Positions 25,063 through 35,395 of a stretch of DNA of 64,000 bases are shown in pieces. Each line of letters opens with the position of its first letter. Positions within the stretch are counted from its first letter, which is position 1. The notes beneath the pieces were generated by a model, which had not been told where the DNA came from, did no database searches, and saw only the letters and a program-made list of their open reading frames with translations. The stretch spans positions 1 to 64,000 of the forward strand of contig DATLZZ010000014.1 in the NCBI GenBank assembly GCA_035573715.1. The letters run 5' to 3'. Made by a program: the position numbers and the translations under genes. This stretch comes from JACPRL01 sp035573715. GTDB taxonomy: Bacteria; Acidobacteriota; Terriglobia; Acidiferrales; 2-02-FULL-67-57.

Positions 25063-26108
25063 CACTTCTTCGTCGGCTTGGGATCGAACAGCGAGCCCGA
25101 CTCGCTCTGCGGCGGCGCGGGTTCGGGGGGCGTTTCGCCGGCCAGGAACTGCTCGCGGCGCAGCAGTGGGCGCTCGAGGGCGCGGTTCCACTCCGTCCAG
25201 TCGCCTTCGCGCGCGGCGGCGTCGGCGGCGGCGAGGCTGGAGCGCACCGCTTCCATCTTGGAGTCGAGGTCGTCGAGGTAGTGCAGCAGGACTGCCTCGC
25301 GAACTTTGGGTGTGACCGGCGAGCCGAACTCCAGCCGCCCGTGGTGACTGAGCAGCAGGTGAAGCACCAGCGAGCGCAGGCGCGGCGGGAAGCCCTCGAT
25401 CGAGTCCATCTTGCGCGTCAGCAAATCCTGCGCCAGGGCGATGTGGCCGAGCAGGTTGCCTTCGGTGGTGTAGTCGAGCGAGCGGTCGTAGCTGAGCTCA
25501 TAGATTTTGCCGAGGTCGTGCAGCACCGCGCCGGTGAGCAGCAGGTCGAGGTCGACTTCCGGGTAGTTCTGCACCACCAGGCGGCAGAGGCGGCAGAGCG
25601 ACACGATGTGCTCGAGCAGGCCCCCGATGTAGGCGTGATGGATGGTCTTGGCGCCGGGAGCGCGCTTGAGCCGCGGCCGAACCTCGGGATCGTCCAGCAC
25701 CGCGAGCAGCAGCGCGCGCAAGTGCGGGTTGGCGAGCCCGCGGGCGACCTCGAGCAGCTCGGCGTAGAGCGCTTCCACGTCCTGCGCGGTGTGCGGGAGG
25801 TAATCTTCCAGCTCGACCTCCTCGGCGCGGGCGCGCCGCAGCCGCCGGATTTTCAGTTGCAGTTGGTTGCGGTAGGGCTCGACGTTGGCCTCGACCTTCA
25901 CCACGTCGTGCTGGTCGAACTCCGGCTCCACCTCGGCGGCTTCCTCCCACATCCGCGCTTCCACCGTCCCGGTGCGATCCGCGAGACGCAACGCCAGATA
26001 GGGCTTGCCCTCGCGGGTCGAGCGCAGCGACTTGGATTGCACCAGGAAGAACGAGGTGATGAGCTGGTTTTCCTGCTGGGGGAGGTCGGCGACGTAGAGC
26101 GACTTCAT
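25062..26108 (-). CDS. yhaM: YhaM-type 3'-5' exoribonuclease (OB + HD domain)
   Basis: 348 residues. An N-terminal OB-fold nucleic-acid-binding domain ('LALRLADRTGTVEARMW', about 35-110) precedes an HD domain with 'KTIHHAYIGGLLEHIVSL', 'TGAVLHDLGKIYEL', 'GHIALAQDLL' and 'LLLSHHGRLEFGS', i.e. the His and Asp metal ligands. YhaM enzymes trim RNA or DNA 3' ends. The C-terminal 50 residues are charged and Pro-rich. Co-transcribed with the BlaI-like gene downstream and the SurA-like gene upstream (3 nt gap). Confidence 0.88.
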   Translation of the reverse strand: MKSLYVADLPQQENQLITSFFLVQSKSLRSTREGKPYLALRLADRTGTVEARMWEEAAEVEPEFDQHDVVKVEANVEPYRNQLQLKIRRLRRARAEEVELEDYLPHTAQDVEALYAELLEVARGLANPHLRALLLAVLDDPEVRPRLKRAPGAKTIHHAYIGGLLEHIVSLCRLCRLVVQNYPEVDLDLLLTGAVLHDLGKIYELSYDRSLDYTTEGNLLGHIALAQDLLTRKMDSIEGFPPRLRSLVLHLLLSHHGRLEFGSPVTPKVREAVLLHYLDDLDSKMEAVRSSLAAADAAAREGDWTEWNRALERPLLRREQFLAGETPPEPAPPQSESGSLFDPKPTKK

Positions 26109-26111
26109 TCG

Positions 26112-27188
26112 TCAGCTTTTCTGCTTGGCGCGCTTGCTCCCCGGACGCCGGTTCGCGGGCAAGAATTCTTTCTCCACCGCGCCGGCGTCGACGAAGCCCG
26201 GGGCGACGTAGACATAGTTCTCGCGACGCAACTGCGAGAGGTACTCGCGCAGCGCCGGCTGCACCTGGTCGTAGTAGAGCTTCTGGCGGATTTCGTCCGC
26301 CACCTCTTCAAACGGCTGGATGCCGGCCGGGCTGTGGCTGACCAGCTGCAGGACCAGCCAGCCCTGCTGGGTGCGCAACGGGTCGCTGACGCCACCCTCG
26401 CGCAGCTTGCCGATGACCTCGCGGATGGCCGAGGACAGCTTTTCCGGCTCGAAGGCGCCCAGGTTGCCGCCGTCGGGCGCGGTGGGCGACTCGGAGTAGG
26501 CCTTGGCGACCTCCTCGAACGCTTCGCCCTTGCGGATTTTTTCCAGCGCCTCCTGGAGCTTGGCTTCTTTCGCCGCCAGTTCCTCGCCGCTCAGGCCCTG
26601 GGTGGCAATCAGAATTTCGCGCAGGCGCACCTGCTCGGGCCGATTGAACTCGTTGCGGTGTTGCAGGTAGTAGTCGCGCACCTGCTCGTCGTCGAGGAAC
26701 ACCTTGCCGGCTACTTCGCGCTGCACCACCATCTGGGTGAGAATCTGGTTGCGCACCTGCTGGCGGTAGTCTTCGAACGACATCCCCTGAGCGGCGACCG
26801 CGCGCTCCAGCGCTTCCATGCTGGGGAGGTTCAACTGCTGCCGCAGCCGGTCGAGGTGCTTCACCACTTCCGCTTCCACCGAGAGCCCCAGCTCTTCGCC
26901 GGTCTGTACCAGCAACTGCTGGTCAATCAGGTCGCGCAGCGCCGTCTTCTCGGCTTGCTCGTACTGCTGCTCCAGCTCCGTCCCCTGGTATCTCTCCATC
27001 AGCTCGCGGCGCAGCGCCTGCCGGCTCGCCTCCAGGTCGGTGAGGGTGATGATGCTGTTGTTGACCCGCGCCACGATTTGCTCCAGCACCACCCGGTTGC
27101 CCGAGTCGCTGTGCTGCCCCTGTCCCGACAACGTCGGGGGCAGCACCGGCAGCGCCGCGGCTATCAACAGCGGAAAAACACGCTTCAT
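26112..27188 (-). CDS. SurA-like periplasmic chaperone / peptidyl-prolyl isomerase
   Basis: 358 residues. A signal peptide 'MKRVFPLLIAAALPVLPPTLSG' is followed by a SurA N-terminal helical domain beginning 'VLEQIVARVNNSIITLTDLE'. A parvulin rotamase domain (about 195-300) has 'VRLREILI', 'FEEVAKAYSESPTAPDGGNLGAF' and 'VSDPLRTQQGWLVLQL'. It would assist outer-membrane protein folding in the periplasm. ATG at 27188 has AAGGAG at 7 nt spacing, better than the upstream in-frame start at 27209. Confidence 0.9.
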   Translation of the reverse strand: MKRVFPLLIAAALPVLPPTLSGQGQHSDSGNRVVLEQIVARVNNSIITLTDLEASRQALRRELMERYQGTELEQQYEQAEKTALRDLIDQQLLVQTGEELGLSVEAEVVKHLDRLRQQLNLPSMEALERAVAAQGMSFEDYRQQVRNQILTQMVVQREVAGKVFLDDEQVRDYYLQHRNEFNRPEQVRLREILIATQGLSGEELAAKEAKLQEALEKIRKGEAFEEVAKAYSESPTAPDGGNLGAFEPEKLSSAIREVIGKLREGGVSDPLRTQQGWLVLQLVSHSPAGIQPFEEVADEIRQKLYYDQVQPALREYLSQLRRENYVYVAPGFVDAGAVEKEFLPANRRPGSKRAKQKS

Positions 27189-27215
27189 TCCAGGGCTCCT
27201 TGGCTGCAAACAGAA

Positions 27216-27244
27216 ATTCTATCTTAGCCCCTCGGCGCCAGCAA
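27216..27244 (-). promoter_or_regulatory. Promoter of the surA-like / yhaM / blaI operon
   Basis: Minus strand: TTGCTG (27244-27239), 17 nt, TAGAAT (27221-27216). The start of transcription would be near 27209 and leave a ~21 nt leader containing AAGGAG. Confidence 0.6.
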
Positions 27245-27308
27245 TCGCTTTCTCACTTCGCGCGCCCTGCGCGGTCAACGAACAGCGGTTCGGCGAATCA
27301 ACGATGCC

Positions 27309-30300
27309 TTACCCTTCCAGCGCCAGCACTTGCCTTCTCAGCGCTTCCAGCCACTGGCCCGTGCGCTCCACCGGGAAGCGCAGCAGGCCGCTCGGCTCCA
27401 AGCGCGCGCCTTGGGTTCGCCGCACGAAGCCCACCAGCCGCTCCGGCGCCACGCGCGTCTCGGGATGGAACCGGATCAACACGTCGCCCTGGCGATGCTC
27501 GATCGATTCAATCAGCAGCCGCTCCGCCACCGCTTTCACCGCCGCGTAGTGCAGCAGGTTCAGCACCGGCCGCGGCGGAGGCCCGTAGCGGTCTTCGAGC
27601 TCGGCCAGCAGCGCGCGCTGCGCCGCCAGTGCGTCGCCCGCGTCGGCGATGCGACGGTACATTCGCAGCCGTTGCCGCTCGTCCTCGATGTAGTCCGCCG
27701 GGATGCGGATGTCCACGCCCAGCTTCAGCGTCACGTGGGCTTCCAGCGGCGCCGCCGTGCCGCTGCGCAGCTCGGTCAGGGCCCGCTCCAGCATCTGGGT
27801 GTAGAGATCGAACCCGACGGCGTTGACGTGACCGTGCTGCTCGGCCCCCAGCAGGTTGCCGGCGCCGCGCAGCTCGAGGTCCAGCGCCGCCAGGCGGAAC
27901 CCCGAGCCCAGCTCGCTGAATTCTTTCAGCGCCGCCAGCCGCTTGCGCGCCGTCTCCGTCAGTCGCGTCTCGCGCGGCACCAGCAGGTAGGCGTAGGCGC
28001 GGCGGTTGGAGCGCCCCACGCGCCCGCGCAACTGGTAGAGTTCGGCCAGCCCGAAGCGGTCGGCGCGGTCCACCACAATCGTGTTGCACAGCGGGATGTC
28101 GAGCCCGTTCTCGATAATCTTCGTTGTCACCAGCACGTCGTAGTGGTGCTGCATGAAGCCGAGCATGATGCGCTCCAGCTCCCGCTCCTTCATCTTCCCG
28201 TGGGCGACGGCGATGCGCGCCCGCGGGGCCAGCCGGTGCAGCTTCTCGGCCACGCCGTAGATGGTCTCGATGCGGTCGTGGACGTAGAACACCTGGCCGT
28301 CGCGCGCCAGCTCCTGCTCGAGGGCGCTGCGCACCAGGTCGTCGCTCTCGGTCGCCACCACGGTTTGAATCGCCAGGCGGTCGGGCGGCGCGGTCTGAAT
28401 CAGCGAGAGGTCGCGCAGGCCGGTGAGCGCCATCGAGAGCGTGCGCGGGATGGGTGTCGCCGTCAGCGTCAGCACGTCCACGTTGGTCCGCAGTTGCTTC
28501 AGTCGCTCCTTGTGGCGCACGCCGAAGCGCTGCTCTTCGTCCACCACCAGCAGACCCAGATCGTGGAAGCGCACCTGCGGGCCCAGCAGGCTGTGGGTGC
28601 CGACAATGATGTCCACCTTGCCGGCTTCCAGGTCGGCGAGAATCTGCTTCTGCTCGGCGCGGGTGCGGAAGCGGCTCAGCATCTCCACTCGCAGCGGGAA
28701 CGGCGCCAGGCGCCGCCGGAAATTTTCATAATGCTGGAATGCCAGCACCGTCGTCGGCGCCAGCACCGCTACCTGCTTGGCGCCGCAGACCGCCTTGAAC
28801 GCAGCCCGCAGCGCCACTTCGGTCTTGCCGAACCCGACGTCGCCCACCAGCAGCCGGTCCATCGGCTGCCCGCGCTCCATATCGCGCTTGACCTCTTCGG
28901 TCGCCGCCCGCTGGTCCGCCGTCGCTTCCCACTCGAACGACTCCTCAAACTCGCGCTGCCACGGCGTGTCCGGCCCGAAGGCGTGACCTGCCACCGCGGC
29001 GCGCGCCGCGTAGAGTTGCAGCAGCTCGCCCGCCATCGCCCGCACCGCCCGCGCCGCCCGCTGCCGCCGCCGCTGCCAGGTGACGCCGCCCAGCCGGTCG
29101 AGCTGCGGCCGCGCGCCGCCCAGGCCGCGGTACTTCTGAACGAGGTCGAGCCGCGCCAGCGGGACATAGAGCCGGTCGCCGCCGAGATAGTTGATGCGGA
29201 AAAACTCTTCCGTCACGCCGGCGTGGGTGAGCTGGTGGAGGCCGGCGAACTCGCCGATGCCGTGGTCGACGTGCACCACCAGGTCGCCTTCCTCCAGCGT
29301 GGCGATGTCGGCCGCAAACGCCGCCGCCTTGGTTTTTGCCGCCGCCGGCGCGGCCGCCGGCGCCGCCTCGAACAAATCGAAGTTCCCGAACAGGGTCAGC
29401 GGCAGCTCGGGAAAACTGACGCCCTCCGGAAGCGCCCCGCGGACCAGGACAACTGCCTGAGCGTCGCCCAGCGCGCCCTTTTCTTCGACGAGCCCGGCGC
29501 GCTGGCTGGTCGGCATTCCGAAGCGATAGGGAATTTCGTACTCGCTCAGAATCTCTGCCATGCGCTCCATTTCGCCGGTGGTGGCGCTCGAAATCACCAC
29601 CGGCCCGCCCTGGCGCACGCGCCCGCGCACCTCGTCGGCAAACGCCCGCACTGCGCCGCGGAAGCGCGCCGTCGGCTGCGAGGCCAGCGCGAAGTGGTCG
29701 GCGCCCGTAATCTCCAGCGCCAGCTCTTCCAGATTCAGCCGGGGCCGCGACGCCGCGGCGGCTTCGAAGGCCTGCCAGCGCAAGTACAACTCACCCGGCG
29801 CCGGCGCCGGGCCCGGCTCCAGCCGCCGCGCCACGTAGTCTTCTTCCAGGCGCGACCAGAACTTCAACGCTTCGTCCCGCAGCGCCCGCGGCTCATCCAG
29901 AGCCACTACTGCTCGCGGCGCCAGCTCCAGCAGACTGCTGCCCAGGCTTTCGATGAGCGGCAGGAGAAATTCCCAGCCCGGGAAGACGTTCACTTGTCCC
30001 TCGGGCTCCTGTCCTTCGCGCAGCGCCCACAGTTGCCGCAGGCGCCCGGGCGTGGCGGGGATTTCAATCAACGGCACGAGAGTGGCAGAGACCAACGGCG
30101 CGGTTGAGCGCTGCGTGGCCGGGTCAAACTCGCGCAATTCTTCGAGCGTGTCGCCGAAGAACTCCAGCCGCAGCGGCCGCCCCTCGGGCGGAAAAATGTC
30201 CACGATGCCGCCGCGCACCGAGAACTCGCCCGGACTCTCCACCGGCTCGCGGCGCTCGTAGCCGACGCTTTCGAGATGGCTGACCAGCTCGTCCCGCTCC

Positions 30301-30779
30301 AGCGTCTCGCCGGGATGAACCAGGCGGCCGAGTCCGGCGTAGAGCTCGCGCGGCGCCAGCCGTCCCAGCGCCGCCGGCAAGGCGACGACCGCCAGGTCGG
30401 CCTCGCCCGTCCCCAGCCGCCACAGCGCTTGCGCCCGCTCGGCGGCAATCTCCGGGTGCGACGACAGCCGGCGGTAGGGCGAGACGTCGCGCGCCGGCAG
30501 CAGCGCCACCGCCGACTCCGGTCGGCCGGTCAGCACGCTGTAGAAAAACCGCAGCGGCGCAATCAGCTCTTCCGCGCGGCGGTTCGACGCGGTGATGAAA
30601 AACAACGGCCGCCCCAGCGCCCGCGCCGCCAGCGCCGTCGCCAGCAGTTTTGCTGTGTCCGTAAGTCCCGCCAGCGTCACTTCGCTCGGCGCCGGCTTTT
30701 CGAGCGCGCGCAGCGCCGCCTGCAACGCCGCGCTTTCTTCCAGTGGCCGAACCGCCTGTTCAACAAACGGTAGAATCAT
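27309..30779 (-). CDS. mfd: Transcription-repair coupling factor Mfd
   Basis: 1156 residues, full length. The N-terminal UvrB-like module (about 1-350) is followed by the RNA-polymerase-interacting RID domain ('EEGDLVVHVDHGIGEFAGL', about 490-560). The translocase has 'VGDVGFGKTEVALRAAF' (Walker A), 'LLVVDEEQRFGVRHKERL' (DEEQ box) and 'TLTATPIPRTLSMAL'; the TRCF C-terminal domain follows. Mfd removes stalled polymerase and recruits UvrA to the lesion. Confidence 0.98.
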   Translation of the reverse strand: MILPFVEQAVRPLEESAALQAALRALEKPAPSEVTLAGLTDTAKLLATALAARALGRPLFFITASNRRAEELIAPLRFFYSVLTGRPESAVALLPARDVSPYRRLSSHPEIAAERAQALWRLGTGEADLAVVALPAALGRLAPRELYAGLGRLVHPGETLERDELVSHLESVGYERREPVESPGEFSVRGGIVDIFPPEGRPLRLEFFGDTLEELREFDPATQRSTAPLVSATLVPLIEIPATPGRLRQLWALREGQEPEGQVNVFPGWEFLLPLIESLGSSLLELAPRAVVALDEPRALRDEALKFWSRLEEDYVARRLEPGPAPAPGELYLRWQAFEAAAASRPRLNLEELALEITGADHFALASQPTARFRGAVRAFADEVRGRVRQGGPVVISSATTGEMERMAEILSEYEIPYRFGMPTSQRAGLVEEKGALGDAQAVVLVRGALPEGVSFPELPLTLFGNFDLFEAAPAAAPAAAKTKAAAFAADIATLEEGDLVVHVDHGIGEFAGLHQLTHAGVTEEFFRINYLGGDRLYVPLARLDLVQKYRGLGGARPQLDRLGGVTWQRRRQRAARAVRAMAGELLQLYAARAAVAGHAFGPDTPWQREFEESFEWEATADQRAATEEVKRDMERGQPMDRLLVGDVGFGKTEVALRAAFKAVCGAKQVAVLAPTTVLAFQHYENFRRRLAPFPLRVEMLSRFRTRAEQKQILADLEAGKVDIIVGTHSLLGPQVRFHDLGLLVVDEEQRFGVRHKERLKQLRTNVDVLTLTATPIPRTLSMALTGLRDLSLIQTAPPDRLAIQTVVATESDDLVRSALEQELARDGQVFYVHDRIETIYGVAEKLHRLAPRARIAVAHGKMKERELERIMLGFMQHHYDVLVTTKIIENGLDIPLCNTIVVDRADRFGLAELYQLRGRVGRSNRRAYAYLLVPRETRLTETARKRLAALKEFSELGSGFRLAALDLELRGAGNLLGAEQHGHVNAVGFDLYTQMLERALTELRSGTAAPLEAHVTLKLGVDIRIPADYIEDERQRLRMYRRIADAGDALAAQRALLAELEDRYGPPPRPVLNLLHYAAVKAVAERLLIESIEHRQGDVLIRFHPETRVAPERLVGFVRRTQGARLEPSGLLRFPVERTGQWLEALRRQVLALEG

Positions 30780-30798
30780 CGCCGTCTTGTGTCAGTAG

Positions 30799-30818
30799 GG
30801 CAGACATTCCTGTCTGCC
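30799..30818. repeat. GGCAGACA-TTCC-TGTCTGCC palindrome
   Basis: Perfect 8-base arms with a TTCC loop in the 44 bp gap between mfd and the heptose adenylyltransferase gene. It resembles 24496-24517 and could form a hairpin in the transcript. Confidence 0.7.
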
Positions 30819-30823
30819 TGCTC

Positions 30824-31300
30824 TCAGCCTTTCCTCAGTTTCTCAATTAACGCGCTGGTCGAGTGCCCCTCCACATAGGGGACCACGACAACCTTCCCGC
30901 CGTTCGCTTCTACTTCTTCCCGCCCGACAATCCTGTCAGCCGCCCAATCGCCGCCCTTCACCAGCACGTCCGGCAGCACCGCCGCGATCAGCTCCCGCGG
31001 CGTGTCTTCCTCGAAGATCGTCACCGCATCCACGCACTCGAGCGCCGCCAGCAGCTCGGCGCGATCCGCCTGCGCCACCAGCGGCCGCCCCGCGCCCTTG
31101 AGGCGCTGCACGCTCGCGTCGCTGTTCAGCCCCACCACCAGCGCGTCGCCCTCCGCCCGCGCCTGCTGGAGCAAGCGCACGTGTCCCACGTGCAGGAGGT
31201 CGAAACAGCCGTTGGTAAACACCACGCGCTTGCCGTTGTCTTTCCATTGCCGGCGGCGGATAATCAGCGCGTCGCGCGAGAGTATTTTTTCGGCGCTCAC
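30824..31300 (-). CDS. rfaE2: D-glycero-beta-D-manno-heptose 1-phosphate adenylyltransferase
   Basis: 158 residues beginning at GTG. The cytidylyltransferase-like fold shows 'VVFTNGCFDLLHVGHVRLL' with the HxGH nucleotide-binding motif, 'VGLNSDASVQRLKG', 'LPDVLVKGGDW' and the C-terminal 'VPYVEGHSTSALIEKLR'. It activates heptose-1-phosphate to ADP-heptose for LPS core. It corresponds to the C-terminal half of HldE; the kinase half is not in the window. The start is only 18 bp from that of the divergent hydrolase gene. Confidence 0.9.
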   Translation of the reverse strand: MSAEKILSRDALIIRRRQWKDNGKRVVFTNGCFDLLHVGHVRLLQQARAEGDALVVGLNSDASVQRLKGAGRPLVAQADRAELLAALECVDAVTIFEEDTPRELIAAVLPDVLVKGGDWAADRIVGREEVEANGGKVVVVPYVEGHSTSALIEKLRKG

Positions 31301-31318
31301 TCGGCCTCGCGTCTTACT

Positions 31319-32908
31319 GTGACTGCATCCTGCGATTCTAGCATACGCCCCGCCGCACCCCGCCGTGCGCTTCCTTGGCTGCTCCTGTGGCTGCTGCTGG
31401 CATTCTCGCTGGGCGGCGCCGCCGCCGTCGCTGGCCTGGTCTGGCTGCGTGCGCCGCTCGAAATGGCTGGAGACATCGTCGAAGGAACGCCGATCGAGCG
31501 CATCCGCCTGCGCGAGGCGCCGCCCAACGGGCCGCAGTTCGTTCTGCTCCACGGCTACGCCGCCAATCGCCGCCAGTTGCTCCATCTGGCCGAAGTGCTG
31601 GCCGCTGCCGGCGGCGAGGCCTACATCGTTGACCTCCCCGGCCGCGGCGACAGCGACGCACCCGCCTCGCCTCTGCCGCTCGAAGGCCCACGGCCCGCGA
31701 TGCCTACACCCAACGAGACCCGCGCCGTGCTGGCTGCCCTTGAACGGTTGAGAGATGAGAGGACAGTGAAACCCGATCGGCTTGTCCTCACTGGCCATTC
31801 GCTCGGCGGTGGTGTGGCGCTTGATGTTGCGCGAGCTGAGCCGCCCGCGGCCGTGGTTTCTCTCGGCGGCTTGGAGCGGCCCGTCCGACCCGGCCAGCCG
31901 CGCAACCTGCTGTTGATCACCGCGCGCCTCGAGATTCCTCCCCTGCGCGAAGCCGCCGACCGGATGCACGCCCGTGCCGGCCGCGGCAGCGCCCGCCGCG
32001 AATTCTTTGCGACCCACTCGACGCTGCCCTACAGCTCGGCGGTGCAGCACGCCATCGTCGAATGGACGAACCGCGCCGTCCCCGGCGCCCGGCTCCAGAT
32101 TCCACCGTGGTTCAACGAAAAACTGCTGGCGCTGGAGCTCGCCGCGGCATTCTTTCTGGTGGCACTTTTCTTTCCCCTCGCCGGGCTGGCGGGCTGGTGG
32201 TTGTCGTTTGAGCCGCTGGGGGAAATTGTTTCCGAGTCGCGCATTTCAGCCTGGTCGCCGGCGCACCTCGGCGGCTACGCGCTGCTGGCCGGCGTCGCTT
32301 CAATTTCCGCCTTGAGTTTGCTCCAGTGGTTCGAGGGAGGCGTGCCGTTGCGTTTTCTGCATCTCGCCGATGGCGACTATCTGGCGTCGTTGATGCTGCT
32401 CTCATCTCTATGGCTGTTGCCAGCCCTGCGTCCGCTGCCCTGGGTGCGCGACACTCGCGAGCTTCGCGCCAATCTTCTCGTCGCCCTCCTGCTCGCCGCC
32501 TACGTCATCGTCGTCGCCGGAGGCTTCGTGACCTGGAAAATCTTCGATCTCTGGCCGACAACCGCTCGCTGGCTCCGTTTCCTTCCGCTGCTCGTGCTGC
32601 TTTCCCCCTTTGCGCTGGGCGAAGAGCTTCTGCGCCGCACTTTCTCCAAGCACCGCGACCACAGCCCGCTCACCGCCTTCATTCTCTGGCGGCTGGCGCT
32701 GCTGGCCGCGGTCGCCTATGGCGTTGTCCTTCTGCGCACCGGCCAGGAAATGATCGTGCTCCACTCCCTGCCGGTGTTCCTGCTCTCGCTGGTCGAATGT
32801 TACTTCGCTGAAACTCTGCACCGCGCGCTCGGCAGCCCTTACGCTTGCGCTGTGCTCAAGACGTTGCTCCTCGCCTGGTTCTTCGCCGCTTTCTTCCCGC
32901 TGCGCTGA
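31319..32908 (+). CDS. Alpha/beta hydrolase fused to a polytopic membrane domain
   Basis: 529 residues. After an N-terminal membrane anchor (about 18-40), an alpha/beta-hydrolase domain follows: 'FVLLHGYAANRRQLLHL', 'IVDLPGRGDSDAP', and the nucleophile elbow 'LTGHSLGGGVAL' (Ser). The catalytic His is probably in 'FFATHSTLPYSS'. From about residue 265 come roughly eight transmembrane helices to the C-terminus. It could be a membrane lipase or esterase. GTG at 31319 is the probable start; no clear ribosome site. Confidence 0.7.
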   Translation: MTASCDSSIRPAAPRRALPWLLLWLLLAFSLGGAAAVAGLVWLRAPLEMAGDIVEGTPIERIRLREAPPNGPQFVLLHGYAANRRQLLHLAEVLAAAGGEAYIVDLPGRGDSDAPASPLPLEGPRPAMPTPNETRAVLAALERLRDERTVKPDRLVLTGHSLGGGVALDVARAEPPAAVVSLGGLERPVRPGQPRNLLLITARLEIPPLREAADRMHARAGRGSARREFFATHSTLPYSSAVQHAIVEWTNRAVPGARLQIPPWFNEKLLALELAAAFFLVALFFPLAGLAGWWLSFEPLGEIVSESRISAWSPAHLGGYALLAGVASISALSLLQWFEGGVPLRFLHLADGDYLASLMLLSSLWLLPALRPLPWVRDTRELRANLLVALLLAAYVIVVAGGFVTWKIFDLWPTTARWLRFLPLLVLLSPFALGEELLRRTFSKHRDHSPLTAFILWRLALLAAVAYGVVLLRTGQEMIVLHSLPVFLLSLVECYFAETLHRALGSPYACAVLKTLLLAWFFAAFFPLR

Positions 32909-32943
32909 CCCAGCAAGCTCGGCTATACTTGCGTGTCATTTTT

Positions 32944-34089
32944 ATGGCGGCACTAATAAGAGTTCTTATTGCTGGGGGAGGGCCGGCGGGCGCTCTCTGC
33001 GGCGAGCGGCTGGCGCGCGCCGGCTTCGCCGTTACCATCTTTGAAGAGCGGCCGGGCTGGGAAAAACCCTGCGGCGGAGGCGTCACCTGGAAGACTCTCC
33101 AGCGTTACCCCTTCTTGCTCGAGGGTGGCGTCGAGAAAAAGCTCATCGGCAAGGCCGAGCTCATCGCCGCCGACGGCCGCCGCGTCGCGCTTGAGCTTTC
33201 TCGCCCGCTCGCCATCTACTCCCGCACCACGCTCAACAGTTTTCTTCTCCGTCGCGCCGAACAAGCCGGATGCGCCGTCATCCGCCAGCGCGCCCTGAGC
33301 GCACGGAGCAATGGTGACATCTGCGTGCGTACAACCGAAGATGAGTTTGCCGGCGACTTTCTTGTCGTCGCCACCGGCGCCCGCAACGCCCCGCAACTCG
33401 AAGGCGCCGAACCGGCCGCCGTGTGGAAACTCGCGCCCCGCGACCTCGAACTGACCGCCGGCTACTACCTTCCGGGCGAAGACGACCGCATCCGCGTCCA
33501 GTTCCTCGACAACTTCGAAGGCTATCTGTGGTCGTTCCCGCGCCCCGACCATCTCGGCGTCGGCATCTGCGGCAAGATGGAGCAGAACTCCAGCGCCGCG
33601 CTGAAGGAAAAGCTCCACCGCTTTCTCGAGTTGGAGAAGATTTCCGCCAGCGGCGGGACTTTCTATTCGCACCTGCTCCCGTCACTGGCGCGGCCGAGCT
33701 GGAAGCATCTGGCGCTGGCCGGCCGGGGCTGGGCGCGCGTCGGCGACGCCGCCGGCCTGGTCGACCCCATCACCGGCGAAGGCATCTACTACGCCCTGCG
33801 CTCCGGCGAGCTGCTGGCCGAAGCCCTCATTGCCGGCGCGCCGCAGAGCTACCCCGCGCGCGTTCAGCGCGACTTCGCCGCCGACCTGCGCTCCGCCGCT
33901 CGCTGGCAGCCGATGTTCTACCGCGGCCGCTGGCTCGGCGCCAGCACCACCGGCCGGATGATTGACGCCGCCGCGCGCTCCGGGCGCTTCCGGCGGGTGC
34001 TCGACGACCTTTTTGCTGGTACACAGTCCTATCGCGGGCTCCCCTGGCGCGTGCTGGGCTTGCTGGTGCCCGCGGCAGGAAACGGCTAA
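32944..34089 (+). CDS. Geranylgeranyl reductase-like FAD oxidoreductase
   Basis: 381 residues. A Rossmann FAD-binding start 'RVLIAGGGPAGALCGERLARAGF' with a Glu at the end of beta2 ('TIFEERPG'), then 'KPCGGGVT', 'LVVATGAR', and the second FAD motif 'ARVGDAAGLVDPITGEGIYYAL'. This pattern matches the geranylgeranyl reductase / flavin-dependent halogenase-like group, which reduces prenyl chains or related lipids. A TATACT box lies 14 nt upstream of the ATG. hemL follows 4 nt downstream. Confidence 0.85.
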   Translation: MAALIRVLIAGGGPAGALCGERLARAGFAVTIFEERPGWEKPCGGGVTWKTLQRYPFLLEGGVEKKLIGKAELIAADGRRVALELSRPLAIYSRTTLNSFLLRRAEQAGCAVIRQRALSARSNGDICVRTTEDEFAGDFLVVATGARNAPQLEGAEPAAVWKLAPRDLELTAGYYLPGEDDRIRVQFLDNFEGYLWSFPRPDHLGVGICGKMEQNSSAALKEKLHRFLELEKISASGGTFYSHLLPSLARPSWKHLALAGRGWARVGDAAGLVDPITGEGIYYALRSGELLAEALIAGAPQSYPARVQRDFAADLRSAARWQPMFYRGRWLGASTTGRMIDAAARSGRFRRVLDDLFAGTQSYRGLPWRVLGLLVPAAGNG

Positions 34090-34093
34090 CCTC

Positions 34094-35380
<1,287 letters not shown>

Positions 35381-35395
35381 AGGAAGAAAGGCAAA

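Noticed and set aside
27330..30107. 925-codon plus-strand ORF
   Set aside because: Antisense to mfd; His/Arg/Gln-rich shadow with no domain.
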